Positions 1-8,294 of a stretch of 64,000 nt of DNA are shown piece after piece. A model generated the notes under the pieces. The model made no database searches, was not told the DNA's origin, and saw only the letters and a list, made by a program, of their open reading frames with translations. The translations under genes were made by a program, and so were the position numbers. The DNA is taken from positions 124,001-188,000 of the forward strand of contig JAHBUB010000003.1 in NCBI GenBank assembly GCA_019638285.1, read 5' to 3'. How positions within the stretch are numbered: the first letter of the stretch is position 1; every line of letters begins with the position of its first letter. This stretch comes from Cyclobacteriaceae bacterium. GTDB lineage: Bacteria > Bacteroidota > Bacteroidia > Cytophagales > Cyclobacteriaceae.

Positions 1-417
1 CGCTTTATTATTAAGAATGAAAAGAAAAATGTAGCCTATCGGGCTAGTCTTTATATGATATCTTTTTTTGGGTTGTTAGCAGGTACATTGGCCGGATTGT
101 TTGGTATGGGGGGTGGCTTTATGAAAACGCCTGTTATGATTAAAGTGTTTAGGATGCCTGCGAAAATTGCTACCTCTACCGCACTTTTTATGATCTTTAT
201 CACCAGCATCACAGGCTCAATAAGTCATTATTATCAAGGCCATATTTACTTTGAAAAGGCTTGGCCTGTTATGCTTGGCTTTACAATGGGCGCCATTGTA
301 GGGCATCGTATGAATACGCATATTAAAGTAGAAACCCTAGAAAAACTGATTGGTGTCGCCCTTACTTTGGCAGCTATGGTTATGCTTTTCAATTTGCTCC
401 TTAACCGTTTATTTTAG
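1..417 (+). CDS. TauE/SafE-family anion permease, C-terminal part (partial)
   Basis: The reading frame is open to the left edge of the window, so the gene begins outside; the first internal ATG is at 55 but in-frame codons precede it. What is visible is the second half-repeat of a TauE/SafE (DUF81) membrane permease: a GLLAGTLAGLFGMGGG motif, typical of the glycine-rich helix that opens each half, followed by about three more hydrophobic helices and a short hydrophilic end. The family exports or imports organic sulfonates, sulfite or sulfoacetate at the inner membrane; the substrate cannot be told here. About 140 residues are present, against about 250-300 in the full family. Family assignment is firm, specificity is not. 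Confidence 0.8.
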   Translation, partial: RFIIKNEKKNVAYRASLYMISFFGLLAGTLAGLFGMGGGFMKTPVMIKVFRMPAKIATSTALFMIFITSITGSISHYYQGHIYFEKAWPVMLGFTMGAIVGHRMNTHIKVETLEKLIGVALTLAAMVMLFNLLLNRLF

Positions 418-460
418 GAGGGGACAAGCCAACAATTTTGTTTGATGAATACAAGTGGGT

Positions 461-477
461 ACAAGCGAGATGCTTGT
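461..477. repeat. perfect inverted repeat, REP-like
   Basis: ACAAGC and GCTTGT arms of six bases around a five-base spacer, inside the 199-base gap between the TauE gene and nirK. The flanking bases (to about 520) translate in one frame as a short open stretch that makes an unlikely N-terminal extension for nirK. No T-run follows, so this is not a clean terminator. It could be a dispersed palindromic repeat or the trace of a mobile element; no second copy was found in this window. Confidence 0.35.
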
Positions 478-616
478 GCTAGCTGGGGAAATCATTAGGA
501 GCCTTCAACGCGAGAGTAAGTATTTGTTGTGTGTTTCTACATTTTTTTATAAAATGGAACCTAAATTGTTAAAACTTACGTATTACAAAATAATAACAGA
601 ACCAAAAATCACTATC

Positions 617-1744
617 ATGAAATATTTTATCATTCTTATTTCTATCTGTACACTGGCCTCATGCACCCAACCCACTCACAATCAGGACAAAACAGATTCA
701 AAAGCAGTCTCTGTCTTCAACGATTCTCCTAGTGACAATCCTGAAAACCTAAAACATGTAACGCAAGAATTGGTGGCTCCTCCCGCTTTGCCTCAACATG
801 AGCAAGTGGCGACTGGTGACCCGGTGGTGGTAGAAGTGAAACTTGTCATCGAGGAAAAGAAATTGCAGATTTCACCCGAAGCTTCGATTTGGGCTTTAAC
901 ATTTAACGGTAGCGTCCCCGGTCCTATGATTGTCGTTCACCAAAATGATTATGTACAACTTACGCTTGTCAATCCATCTACCAACACGCTCATTCATAAT
1001 ATTGACTTTCATGCTGCTACCGGTGCCATGGGAGGTGGCGATTTAACACAAGTGCTTCCAGGCCAGGAAGTGACCATGCGTTTTAAAGCGACCAAGTCAG
1101 GAGTATTTGTTTACCATTGTGCACCAGGAGGAGCGATGGTGCCATTGCATGTTGTTTCGGGAATGAATGGTGCTATTATGGTTTTGCCTCGCGAAGGACT
1201 TAAAGATGAATTTGGAAATCCCGTACACTATGACAAGGCTTTTTACATTGCTGAACAAGACTACTATGTGCCTAAGGACAGTCAGGGGAAATATAAAGAG
1301 TATGCCAAACCAGAAGATGCTTTTGAAGATATGACCGAAGTATTTAAAACACTTACTCCATCCCATATCGTCTTCAATGGTGCAGAGCGGTCTCTCACCG
1401 GAAAGAATGCAATGAAAGCCAATGTGGGAGATAAGGTTCTATTTATTACTTCAGAAGCCAATCGCGATACGCGTATACACTTGATAGGAGGGCATGCTGA
1501 TCTTGTATGGTTGGGAGGCTCTTTTAATGATACACCCGCTACCAATTATGAATCATGGTCGGTAGTGGGGGGTTCTGCGGTTGCCGCTATTTATAAATTT
1601 CGCGAGCCGGGCAGCTACGCCTATGTGGATCATAATTTGATTAATGCATTTACATTTGGCGCTGTTGCTATTATAAAAGTGGAGGGAGAGTGGAATGATG
1701 ATTTAATGAAACAGATAAGCACACCAAGTAGTATACAGAAATAG
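617..1744 (+). CDS. nirK: copper-containing nitrite reductase, lipoprotein form
   Basis: Reduces nitrite to nitric oxide in the periplasm (denitrification). Start chosen at 617 because it gives a lipoprotein signal peptide ending LASC (Cys16); the longer frame from 455 adds unlikely sequence. Two cupredoxin domains follow a low-complexity linker. All ligands expected of NirK are visible: type 1 copper His127, Cys168, His178, Met183; type 2 copper His132, His167 and His339 from the second domain; catalytic Asp130 and His293. Length of 375 residues fits the family. It stands alone: no nor, nos or maturation genes adjoin it. The donor is probably a periplasmic cytochrome c or cupredoxin encoded elsewhere (inference). 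Function is confident; the lipid anchor is predicted from the lipobox only. Confidence 0.93.
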   Translation: MKYFIILISICTLASCTQPTHNQDKTDSKAVSVFNDSPSDNPENLKHVTQELVAPPALPQHEQVATGDPVVVEVKLVIEEKKLQISPEASIWALTFNGSVPGPMIVVHQNDYVQLTLVNPSTNTLIHNIDFHAATGAMGGGDLTQVLPGQEVTMRFKATKSGVFVYHCAPGGAMVPLHVVSGMNGAIMVLPREGLKDEFGNPVHYDKAFYIAEQDYYVPKDSQGKYKEYAKPEDAFEDMTEVFKTLTPSHIVFNGAERSLTGKNAMKANVGDKVLFITSEANRDTRIHLIGGHADLVWLGGSFNDTPATNYESWSVVGGSAVAAIYKFREPGSYAYVDHNLINAFTFGAVAIIKVEGEWNDDLMKQISTPSSIQK

Positions 1745-1794
1745 GGTAAAAGATTGTTGGTTATTATTGGTAAGGAGTATTAAGAAAGGCTTTG

Positions 1795-1829
1795 GTAGTA
1801 AAGAATAATTCATCGTTATTCTTTACTAC
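1795..1829. terminator. bidirectional hairpin terminator overlapping a stop codon
   Basis: A 14-base perfect inverted repeat with a seven-base loop sits between the convergent nirK and M20 genes. The right arm begins exactly at the TAA stop of the minus-strand M20 gene, so the last four codons of that gene are part of the stem. The arms are A/T-rich and provide U-rich tracts in both directions. Best read as a shared terminator. Confidence 0.65.
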
Positions 1830-2961
1830 TAGCCATAACCCTTTCAATCAAAGTGGTAAACATGTTGATGCCTGTAGCAATGATCTCATCAGGGAAGTCG
1901 TAATCGGAGTGATGGAGGGCAGGGGAGTGGGTGCCTGCCCCCAACCCAAACATAGCAGTTTTGTATTCTTTAGAAAACCATCCAAAGTCTTCACCGAACT
2001 TGAAAGGATAAGGTCGTTCTACAATCGGGTATCCACTCGCTCGTGCCACTTCTTTGATGTATTCAACAGATAGCGGATTGTTGATGCTGGCGGGAAAATA
2101 TTCGAACCAATTTATTTTGCACTCCAGGTGGTGGACTTGGCATGTAGTAGTAATTACTTCTTGTAAGTTGTGTTTTACTTTGTTCATCACCTCCTCATTC
2201 CATGTCCTCAGGGTGTAATGCAATTCTCCTTTTGCGGGAGATATGCCATACGCTTTTGCACCCATGGTAATATATACGGGAGTCAGAATGGCGAAATCAT
2301 CCCTTGTAGGATCGAACACATTCATTTGCGATAAGGCATCCACTATTTTTGCCATAGCCAGCGCAGGATTAATCCCATGCTCCGGTTCTGCAGCATGCGA
2401 CTCCTTTCCTTTAAGATAAAGTGCAAAGCTTTGTACTTCGGCCGAGAACCCAGTTTGTGTAGTGATAATACGATGTAAGGGTTCACCGGGTATGTTGTGG
2501 AGCGCGAATATATAATCGGAGTGGAGCGCTTTGAATCTTTCGTCATTCATTACTTCATGGCCTCCTTTTCCCGTTTCCTCTGCAGGTTGAAAAAGCAACA
2601 CGATCTTGCCGGATGTAAAGTTTTGTTCTTTGATCCAAAAGATAAGACCTGCTACAATCGCCATGTGACCATCATGCCCACATTTATGAGAGATTCCTTT
2701 TACATTGGATTTGTAGCTAAATGTATTGTCCTCTTCAATGGGAAGTGCATCCAGTTCGCAACGGATGGTAACAGTAGTGCCGGTATTGGGATATTCATAG
2801 ACCGCTAAAAGCCCATGACCACCTACGTTATCAATAAACTGAGTGGGCGCATGATGGGTGGTAATAAAACTTTTAATACGTTGCGCGGTATTGGATTCGT
2901 CTCCTGATAACTCTGGGTTTTGGTGGAGTTCTTTTCTTAAGTTTAGAATACTTGCATTCAT
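1816..2961 (-). CDS. M20D-family amidohydrolase / N-acyl-amino-acid deacylase
   Basis: Zinc or manganese hydrolase of the M20D family (hippurate hydrolase, IAA-amino acid hydrolase, N-acetyl-diaminopimelate or N-acyl amino acid deacylase). The metal site is clear: Cys94-Gly-His96-Asp97-Gly-His99 and Glu128-Glu129 in the PAEETGKGG motif. A dimerisation/lid domain follows at about residues 180-290. The 381-residue length is normal. No signal peptide, so cytoplasmic. Single gene, with a TAnnTTTG-type -7 box 51 bases upstream of the ATG. Substrate cannot be deduced from sequence alone. Confidence 0.85.
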   Translation of the reverse strand: MNASILNLRKELHQNPELSGDESNTAQRIKSFITTHHAPTQFIDNVGGHGLLAVYEYPNTGTTVTIRCELDALPIEEDNTFSYKSNVKGISHKCGHDGHMAIVAGLIFWIKEQNFTSGKIVLLFQPAEETGKGGHEVMNDERFKALHSDYIFALHNIPGEPLHRIITTQTGFSAEVQSFALYLKGKESHAAEPEHGINPALAMAKIVDALSQMNVFDPTRDDFAILTPVYITMGAKAYGISPAKGELHYTLRTWNEEVMNKVKHNLQEVITTTCQVHHLECKINWFEYFPASINNPLSVEYIKEVARASGYPIVERPYPFKFGEDFGWFSKEYKTAMFGLGAGTHSPALHHSDYDFPDEIIATGINMFTTLIERVMASSKE

Positions 2962-3011
2962 CTAAACTGTCGGGATTAATAGGACCATTATGGATCTAAA
3001 GATTAAAACAT

Positions 3012-3019
3012 CAAAGGTA
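3012..3019 (-). promoter_or_regulatory. -7 promoter element for the M20 gene
   Basis: On the minus strand the bases read TACCTTTG, matching the Bacteroidota consensus TAnnTTTG. Transcription would start near 3005, leaving a leader of about 44 bases before the ATG at 2961. No convincing TTG at -33 was found, so the call is tentative. Confidence 0.4.
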
Positions 3020-3050
3020 TAAAATGGTAGCCTTCTCTTACATTAAATTA

Positions 3051-4943
3051 CTACGATTGATCCTTTTCTTTTCTGGCAGAGACAAATCTTTTACCGTGTA
3101 ATAATATCTTTAAACCATTTCGCTTTAATGATATGTGTGGTTCTTTCTTTTCATGTTCCTCAATACCTTGCTTGTAGGTGGCAATGATATCGTGATAGGA
3201 TAAAATGCCAATAATATTGGCTCCTTTTGAAATCACCGGGAGTACATCTACATTTTCTTTTGCCATTGTTTCCACGGCAGCTCTCAGTGTGTCGTGTTGT
3301 TGAATGTAGACTTCATTTCGTTTTACCAGATTTCCGATTGGTATCTCCAGCGAATGATGATTACTGAATAAGTTAGAGGAGCTCAATATTCCTCTGTACT
3401 CACCTTCGCTACTAGAAATGATAAAATAGTTTGATTTAAAATCCTGTTCCTGATTAAGCCACTCACGCACTTCTTTGATATTATTATCGTCACTGATGAT
3501 CATGCCATGATCAGTAATTACTTGTGCCACCGTTATGCCGTCTAAAATATCCGGTTCATAAGAATTGGGTGTTTTAACACCTCTTCTTACAATTTTTTCA
3601 GTCATGATCGTATTTTCCATTATAAAATACGATACGAAGTAGGCGGAGGTGCAAGTAGCCAATAGCGGCAATAAAGCATTGGACTGTCCTGTTGTTTCCA
3701 AAGCAAATACAATGGATGTCATAAAGGCGCGTGATGCACCTGCAAACATGGCTGACATTCCTACCAATGCTGCCAATGGAATATTAACCCCTGCTGCGGG
3801 GAAAAAATAAATGATTATACTACCTAGCAATGCCCCGATGGCACCTCCAATGGTAAGTAATGGTGCGAGGGTACCTCCGGATGTGCCACTTCCTAAGGAA
3901 ATTGCCCAGGATATAAATTTTAACAAACAGAGCGATAACAAAATTTGTACAGGCATGCTGCCGGACAGAATATCAGTAATGTTGTCGTAACCAACTCCCA
4001 AAGTACGTGGCTCAAAATAACCAACAATACCTACTGCTATTCCACCAATTGCCGGCCACCATGCCCAATGGATCGGTAATTTTTCAAAGCCATCCTCTAT
4101 GAGGTAGACAATTTTTGTAACCAGAATGGATAAGAGCCCAATTACAATACCCATGCCGCTGTAAAATCCAAGCGCTGAACTTGACGCCAATGGTATTTCA
4201 TTGATTATAGGGAAGACCACCCCTTTCTCAAACAATAAATGGTGTCCGGCTGCACCAGTGATGCAAGCCAGGGCCACTGGAATCATGGATCGGGGAGAGA
4301 ATTCAAATAATAATAATTCTATCGCTAGAAATATAGCGGCTATGGGGCTTCCGAAAATTGCAGACATGCCGGCTGTAGCGCCTGCGGCAAGTAAAATTTT
4401 GCGTTCGTTGTCAGTTATTTTGAGTAGTTGCCCTAAAGTAGAACCCAACGCACCCCCTGTGGCAATGATTGGTCCCTCTGCTCCGAAGGGTCCTCCGGTA
4501 CCGATGGATATTGCTGATGATAGCGGTTTCAAATAGGTAATGGTGGGTTTGATTTTACTTTGATTGGTCAATATTTGTTCCATCGCCTCAGGTATACCAT
4601 GGCCTCGAATGGCTTTTGAACCATAGAGGGCCATAAGTCCAACTATTAGCCCTCCGATAGCGGGAATAGCAATTGCATAGATCCCAAAAGTATTGTTGGC
4701 CGGACTTGAATGTTCAAAAGAGAAATTCCCGTAAAAGGAAATGTTGGTGATAAGATAGATGAGATATACCAATCCTTTGGCAATAAAGCTTACCACGACA
4801 GCTATTAAAACAGTGAGTGCTGAAATAGTGAGTACCCTTCTTTTGTTATACGTTTTCTTTGGTTGATAATTTTCTCTTTTTAAAGTAGGATCCAGTGAAA
4901 TTGAAATTGGGATTCCGCTTCCCAGTGCATTATCATTTCTCAT
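3051..4943 (-). CDS. ClC-family chloride channel/antiporter with CBS pair
   Basis: Inner-membrane ClC anion channel or H+/Cl- exchanger. The three signature segments are present: GHGIPE (about 114-119), GPFGAEGP with the gating glutamate at Glu156, and GTSGGTLAP near 365-375. A second glutamate in an AIELLLFE segment lies where exchangers carry their proton glutamate, which favours exchange over channel activity (inference). About ten or more hydrophobic helices fill residues 40-450. A cytoplasmic CBS pair follows at about 470-600 and probably senses nucleotides. At 630 residues it has the usual size of CBS-bearing bacterial ClC proteins. It lies 116 bases upstream, on the same strand, of nothing else obvious; corA-like gene follows to the right with its own start. 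Confidence 0.88.
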   Translation of the reverse strand: MRNDNALGSGIPISISLDPTLKRENYQPKKTYNKRRVLTISALTVLIAVVVSFIAKGLVYLIYLITNISFYGNFSFEHSSPANNTFGIYAIAIPAIGGLIVGLMALYGSKAIRGHGIPEAMEQILTNQSKIKPTITYLKPLSSAISIGTGGPFGAEGPIIATGGALGSTLGQLLKITDNERKILLAAGATAGMSAIFGSPIAAIFLAIELLLFEFSPRSMIPVALACITGAAGHHLLFEKGVVFPIINEIPLASSSALGFYSGMGIVIGLLSILVTKIVYLIEDGFEKLPIHWAWWPAIGGIAVGIVGYFEPRTLGVGYDNITDILSGSMPVQILLSLCLLKFISWAISLGSGTSGGTLAPLLTIGGAIGALLGSIIIYFFPAAGVNIPLAALVGMSAMFAGASRAFMTSIVFALETTGQSNALLPLLATCTSAYFVSYFIMENTIMTEKIVRRGVKTPNSYEPDILDGITVAQVITDHGMIISDDNNIKEVREWLNQEQDFKSNYFIISSSEGEYRGILSSSNLFSNHHSLEIPIGNLVKRNEVYIQQHDTLRAAVETMAKENVDVLPVISKGANIIGILSYHDIIATYKQGIEEHEKKEPHISLKRNGLKILLHGKRFVSARKEKDQS

Positions 4944-5059
4944 TGACTAATGGAGTTTTCTAGGATAATAGAATTCATCGACATGAAGGTCATGCTGGGA
5001 TTCTCTTTGATAATAATTTAGTTTATAACTTTCAGCATTTAAGTAAGGCTTTGAATAAT

Positions 5060-5959
5060 CTATAACCAGCCTTTTCTCTTAAACCACAAATAAATAATAA
5101 AAATGATGAATAACATAAGTCCCATCACATAGAGATAACCGAATTGCCAACGCAACTCCGGCATAAAATCGAAGTTCATGCCATAAATACCTACGATAAA
5201 AGTAAGAGGCATAAAAAACACCGAGAAAACAGTTAGTACCCTAACTACTTCATTGGTTCGCTGTGCTGAGAGGGAAATGTATACATTCAGTAAGTTGGCT
5301 ACATTGTCTACTACATGCCTGGTGTTGGATTGCAGCAGGAGTATTTCATCTTTGAGTTGATTGAAATGTGTGGAAGCTATTTTTCCTTTTAAGTTTTCAA
5401 GAATTGATCTGGACAAGTCAAATATGAAATCCATTACCGAGGCCTTTCGTTTGATATAATACAAGTTTCTGAGCAACGAATGAGTTTTCTCCTGTAGGAA
5501 TACCTTTGGCTCAAAGTAATCAAGTTCTTGGGCAAGCAATGAAATAGGTTTACTATAGGTGGCTAAGCCCGCATAAATAACCCTGAATAGTAATTGAACG
5601 GGGGTAGTGCATTTACCTTTGTCCACATATCTTTTTTTGATTTCTTCAAGAAACGAAAACTCTTGCCTGTGAATGGTGATCAAGAAATTAGTTCCAAAGA
5701 ATATTGCGATCTTATCGGTTACTTCCTGTACGGTATCAGCCTCTGGAGATACATGATTACTATAAACCCGCAAGATGATAAACTGGGTATCGCCCACCAT
5801 CTCAAACTTAGGTAAGTGCTCTGGTTGCAGGGAGTCTTCTACTAATGATTTGTGCAGGTCATACCTGACGGATACATCATTGAGTTCTTCCTTAACGGGG
5901 TTGAGAATGTCAATCCACTCATAGCCGTTCTCATTTTTTTCTTTCAGGATAGTGATCAT
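5060..5959 (-). CDS. corA: CorA-family magnesium/divalent cation transporter
   Basis: Pentameric inner-membrane Mg2+ (or Co2+/Ni2+) channel. The diagnostic YGMN motif is at residues 259-262 at the end of the first of two C-terminal membrane helices; the second helix ends in a basic tail. The N-terminal 230 residues are the mixed alpha/beta cytoplasmic funnel. The loop after GMN begins FDFMPEL, close to the MPEL loop of the family. 299 residues is typical. It is transcribed toward the ClC gene, 116 bases away, so the two may be co-transcribed with ion homeostasis as the shared theme (inference). Metal preference between Mg and other divalents cannot be seen. Confidence 0.9.
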   Translation of the reverse strand: MITILKEKNENGYEWIDILNPVKEELNDVSVRYDLHKSLVEDSLQPEHLPKFEMVGDTQFIILRVYSNHVSPEADTVQEVTDKIAIFFGTNFLITIHRQEFSFLEEIKKRYVDKGKCTTPVQLLFRVIYAGLATYSKPISLLAQELDYFEPKVFLQEKTHSLLRNLYYIKRKASVMDFIFDLSRSILENLKGKIASTHFNQLKDEILLLQSNTRHVVDNVANLLNVYISLSAQRTNEVVRVLTVFSVFFMPLTFIVGIYGMNFDFMPELRWQFGYLYVMGLMLFIIFIIYLWFKRKGWL

Positions 5960-6152
5960 TGCCAGACTGTATTTACAACTTTACGAAAAGATATTGCTTT
6001 TTCCCACAAATGGCTTTTGTTAAAGAAGTTCATTATTTTATGGACGGGGTCTAGGTCAATGGTCGAAAGCAATTGCATATTGATTACCTCTTTCTTCATT
6101 GGAGAGGAAGGCTGTTTCTCTATGAAACGGAAGTAAGAATTAAAAGGTAGCG

Positions 6153-6758
6153 TTATTTAGTAAATGTAAGCTTCCACATCCCTCTTAAATCACCCAAACT
6201 AAAGTCAATGGCCTGATCTTCAGGATACTTGGATTGAATGGCGGCATAGGCTATTGGGTTGAGCGCATCGGCTTTTCCATGACACTGTAGGCAGGCAGGC
6301 ATACCCAATACTATCGGCTTGTAAAACAATATGGTCTTTGGCTGTGACACTACTTTTGACTTAGGAGAAACCCCATTGATTAGATCTTCTGCAAACTCGT
6401 CAAAAACAATCCGATCTTCCTCTGTCAGTGCGTTGCCTGGATTTCTATTTCGCAACGCTACCCGTTTGATTTCGCAATTGTATTTATTACTTAAGGAATC
6501 TGTGATGGGTATGGCTCGTTCGCTACAGAAGTTGACAGCATATGCTGCTCCCTTGCTTTGCATTGCTTGCGTCAATTGTTTCATTAGCGCCTGTTGTGCT
6601 GCCATACTGACACTATCACCCAACGCGCTATAATTGAGCACTTGCAGGCTATCCAGGGTGGAGTTCTTGTTATTGGAGTTCTTATTTTGACACCCCATTA
6701 TATTGAGTATCACCAGAGAGTAGCAGAGAAATAGAAGATAATACGAATGTTTGCGCAT
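6153..6758 (-). CDS. DUF3365 (Tll0287-like) haem-binding lipoprotein
   Basis: A small periplasmic lipoprotein: signal peptide ending IMGC with Cys23 as the lipid anchor, then a DUF3365 domain. A single c-type haem motif CLQCH is at Cys156, Cys159, His160. DUF3365 domains are found as haem sensors or as free periplasmic cytochromes; this one has no kinase or cyclase attached, so an electron-carrier or redox-sensing role is inferred. 201 residues. The 193-base gap before corA holds no gene I can support. It is not clearly in an operon. Confidence 0.8.
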   Translation of the reverse strand: MRKHSYYLLFLCYSLVILNIMGCQNKNSNNKNSTLDSLQVLNYSALGDSVSMAAQQALMKQLTQAMQSKGAAYAVNFCSERAIPITDSLSNKYNCEIKRVALRNRNPGNALTEEDRIVFDEFAEDLINGVSPKSKVVSQPKTILFYKPIVLGMPACLQCHGKADALNPIAYAAIQSKYPEDQAIDFSLGDLRGMWKLTFTK

Positions 6759-6914
6759 AGCGGTTATTTTATATTGTCAGGGTACAACATTTCTTATAAT
6801 ATAGGGAGGGAAAACTAAATTTGAAATGATGTGTTGCTTAAAATTACTATTTGCATGTTTTGGCTCAAGCGGGGTTAACTGATGAGTTCCGTAGGATCGT
6901 TCCTTTTATAATGT

Positions 6915-7400
6915 TCATATTTCCTTCAACAAACTATCCAAATCGAGTGCCCTCGTGTACATATTTAACGAACCATCGCTTTGCTTGGGCCAGTCTACTT
7001 TGGGGCGGTCCCAATACAACTCTACACCATTGACATCGGGGTCATCGAGGTACAAGGCCTCGGATACGCCATGGTTGGCCGCACCAGTAAGCGGATAGTT
7101 GGCCTGTTGCAGCCGGCCGTAGGCCACAGCCAAATCTTTTCGGGTAGGATATACAATAGCAGTATGGAAAAGACCTACACCATAGGTTGAAGCTGGGGGT
7201 GCATCCTTACTGTGCCAGGTATTGAGGCCGATGTGGTGGTGGTATCCACCAGCAGAAATAAATGCAGCCTGATCTCCATACATCATAGTTACTTCAAAGC
7301 CCAGCAGGTCGCGATAAAATGACAGCGACCGTTCAAGATCAGCTACTTTAAGGTGCACATGCCCGATGCGTGTTTGTGCTGGAATTTTATAATTATTCAT
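6915..7400 (-). CDS. VOC-family (glyoxalase/extradiol dioxygenase-like) protein
   Basis: Single vicinal-oxygen-chelate domain pair: the N-terminal beta-alpha-beta repeat starts IGHVHLKVADLERSLSFY and contains the first metal His; a second His cluster (YHHHIGLN) and the Glu of GVELYWDRP complete a plausible metal triad. The sequence resembles the one-copy catechol-2,3-dioxygenase-like proteins of the CatE type, but those carry four repeats and this has two, so the enzyme may dimerise. Reaction unknown. 161 residues, monocistronic, upstream of nothing related. Confidence 0.75.
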   Translation of the reverse strand: MNNYKIPAQTRIGHVHLKVADLERSLSFYRDLLGFEVTMMYGDQAAFISAGGYHHHIGLNTWHSKDAPPASTYGVGLFHTAIVYPTRKDLAVAYGRLQQANYPLTGAANHGVSEALYLDDPDVNGVELYWDRPKVDWPKQSDGSLNMYTRALDLDSLLKEI

Positions 7401-7524
7401 AGAATTAAATAATTGTTGTGTAAAAGAGTGGTTCTGAGTTTTATCATAGAGGTGATCTGTACAAGGAATTAACGCAATTATAGAATGACATTTGCGTGAG
7501 GTTAAATTCTAAATAGGAATATTG

Positions 7525-8184
7525 TTAATGGGTAATATTCTCCACCAGCAACTTTTCACAGACCAAGCCACTTAGGATTTCCTTTCGCTTTCCTATGGAT
7601 ACCGACATGGTACCGTCAAACGGTTCAATGGCATCTATTATAATATGTGTACCTAATTTCAGGTTCCGACTGTTAAGAAATTTCAAGAAATCTGCTGAGG
7701 AATTGAGTACGGCACTTAACATAAGCGTATCCCCTTTTTTACAGTCACTTAGTTTCTCATAGTGCTTCCATACTATTTTTCCTGTTTTATCAGGTATAGG
7801 GGAGCCATGTGGATCCAGTTTGGGGAAACCGAGCAGTTCATCCATCTTATCGAAAAATGGGGGAGACTTTATATGCTCGATCTGTTCGGCTATATCATGT
7901 ACTTGTTCCCATCCAAACCCCATTTTTTCTACTAAAAACATTTCAGTTAACCGATGCTTCCGCACTATAATTGCTGCCTCCTGTTTGCCTTTTTTAGTAA
8001 GTTTTACTGGTTTATAGCTTTCGTATTGCACCAGCTTCTTTGAAGCCAACTTCTTCATCATGCTGGTTACTGTAGGCATTTTAATGTCCAGGTGCTTGGC
8101 CAGGTCGTTTATAGATACTTCATCACTATTTGTAGATAAAGCCAGTAGCGCCTTAAGGTAGTTTTCTTCAGTTAATGAGTTCAC
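7525..8184 (-). CDS. DtxR/MntR-family metal-dependent transcriptional regulator (copy 1)
   Basis: N-terminal winged helix (about residues 1-65), a metal-binding/dimerisation domain (about 66-135) and a C-terminal FeoA-like SH3 domain. The start is uncertain: GTG at 8184 gives MNSLTEENYLK, matching the start of the second copy at 57887-58543; TTG at 8190 is also possible. The protein is divergent from a TonB-dependent receptor, and the 110-base gap between them carries a DtxR-like palindrome on the receptor promoter. It therefore probably represses that receptor, and perhaps itself, when Mn2+ or Fe2+ is sufficient (inference). Confidence 0.85.
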   Translation of the reverse strand: MNSLTEENYLKALLALSTNSDEVSINDLAKHLDIKMPTVTSMMKKLASKKLVQYESYKPVKLTKKGKQEAAIIVRKHRLTEMFLVEKMGFGWEQVHDIAEQIEHIKSPPFFDKMDELLGFPKLDPHGSPIPDKTGKIVWKHYEKLSDCKKGDTLMLSAVLNSSADFLKFLNSRNLKLGTHIIIDAIEPFDGTMSVSIGKRKEILSGLVCEKLLVENITH

Positions 8185-8241
8185 CCTCAAAATTAATGAT
8201 TTTCAACAGAGTCATTGCATTATATTAATCTAAATAATTTA

Positions 8242-8255
8242 TTAGTCTATTCTAA
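8242..8255. promoter_or_regulatory. putative DtxR-family operator
   Basis: TTAGTCTATTCTAA, an imperfect palindrome (TTAG...CTAA arms) that matches 11 of 14 positions of the perfect palindrome in front of mntR at 58579-58592. It overlaps by three bases the -7 box of the TonB receptor. A second A/T-rich imperfect palindrome (CTAAATAATTTATTAG) adjoins it at 8230-8245. Confidence 0.5.
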
Positions 8256-8260
8256 CTTTG
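8253..8260 (+). promoter_or_regulatory. -7 promoter element of the TonB receptor
   Basis: TAACTTTG, an exact fit to the Bacteroidota TAnnTTTG box, 34 bases before the ATG at 8295. The upstream operator overlaps it, so bound repressor would block RNA polymerase. No good -33 TTG is visible. Confidence 0.55.
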
Positions 8261-8294
8261 TAGTTTTGCATTGGTATTAAAATAGAAAAGATCA

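Noticed and set aside
455-616. N-terminal extension of nirK from ATG 455
   Set aside because: The extension has no NirK-like sequence and lies over an inverted repeat; ATG 617 gives a lipoprotein signal.
5960-6152. possible gene between DUF3365 and corA
   Set aside because: Only short frames with no recognisable motif; treated as empty.
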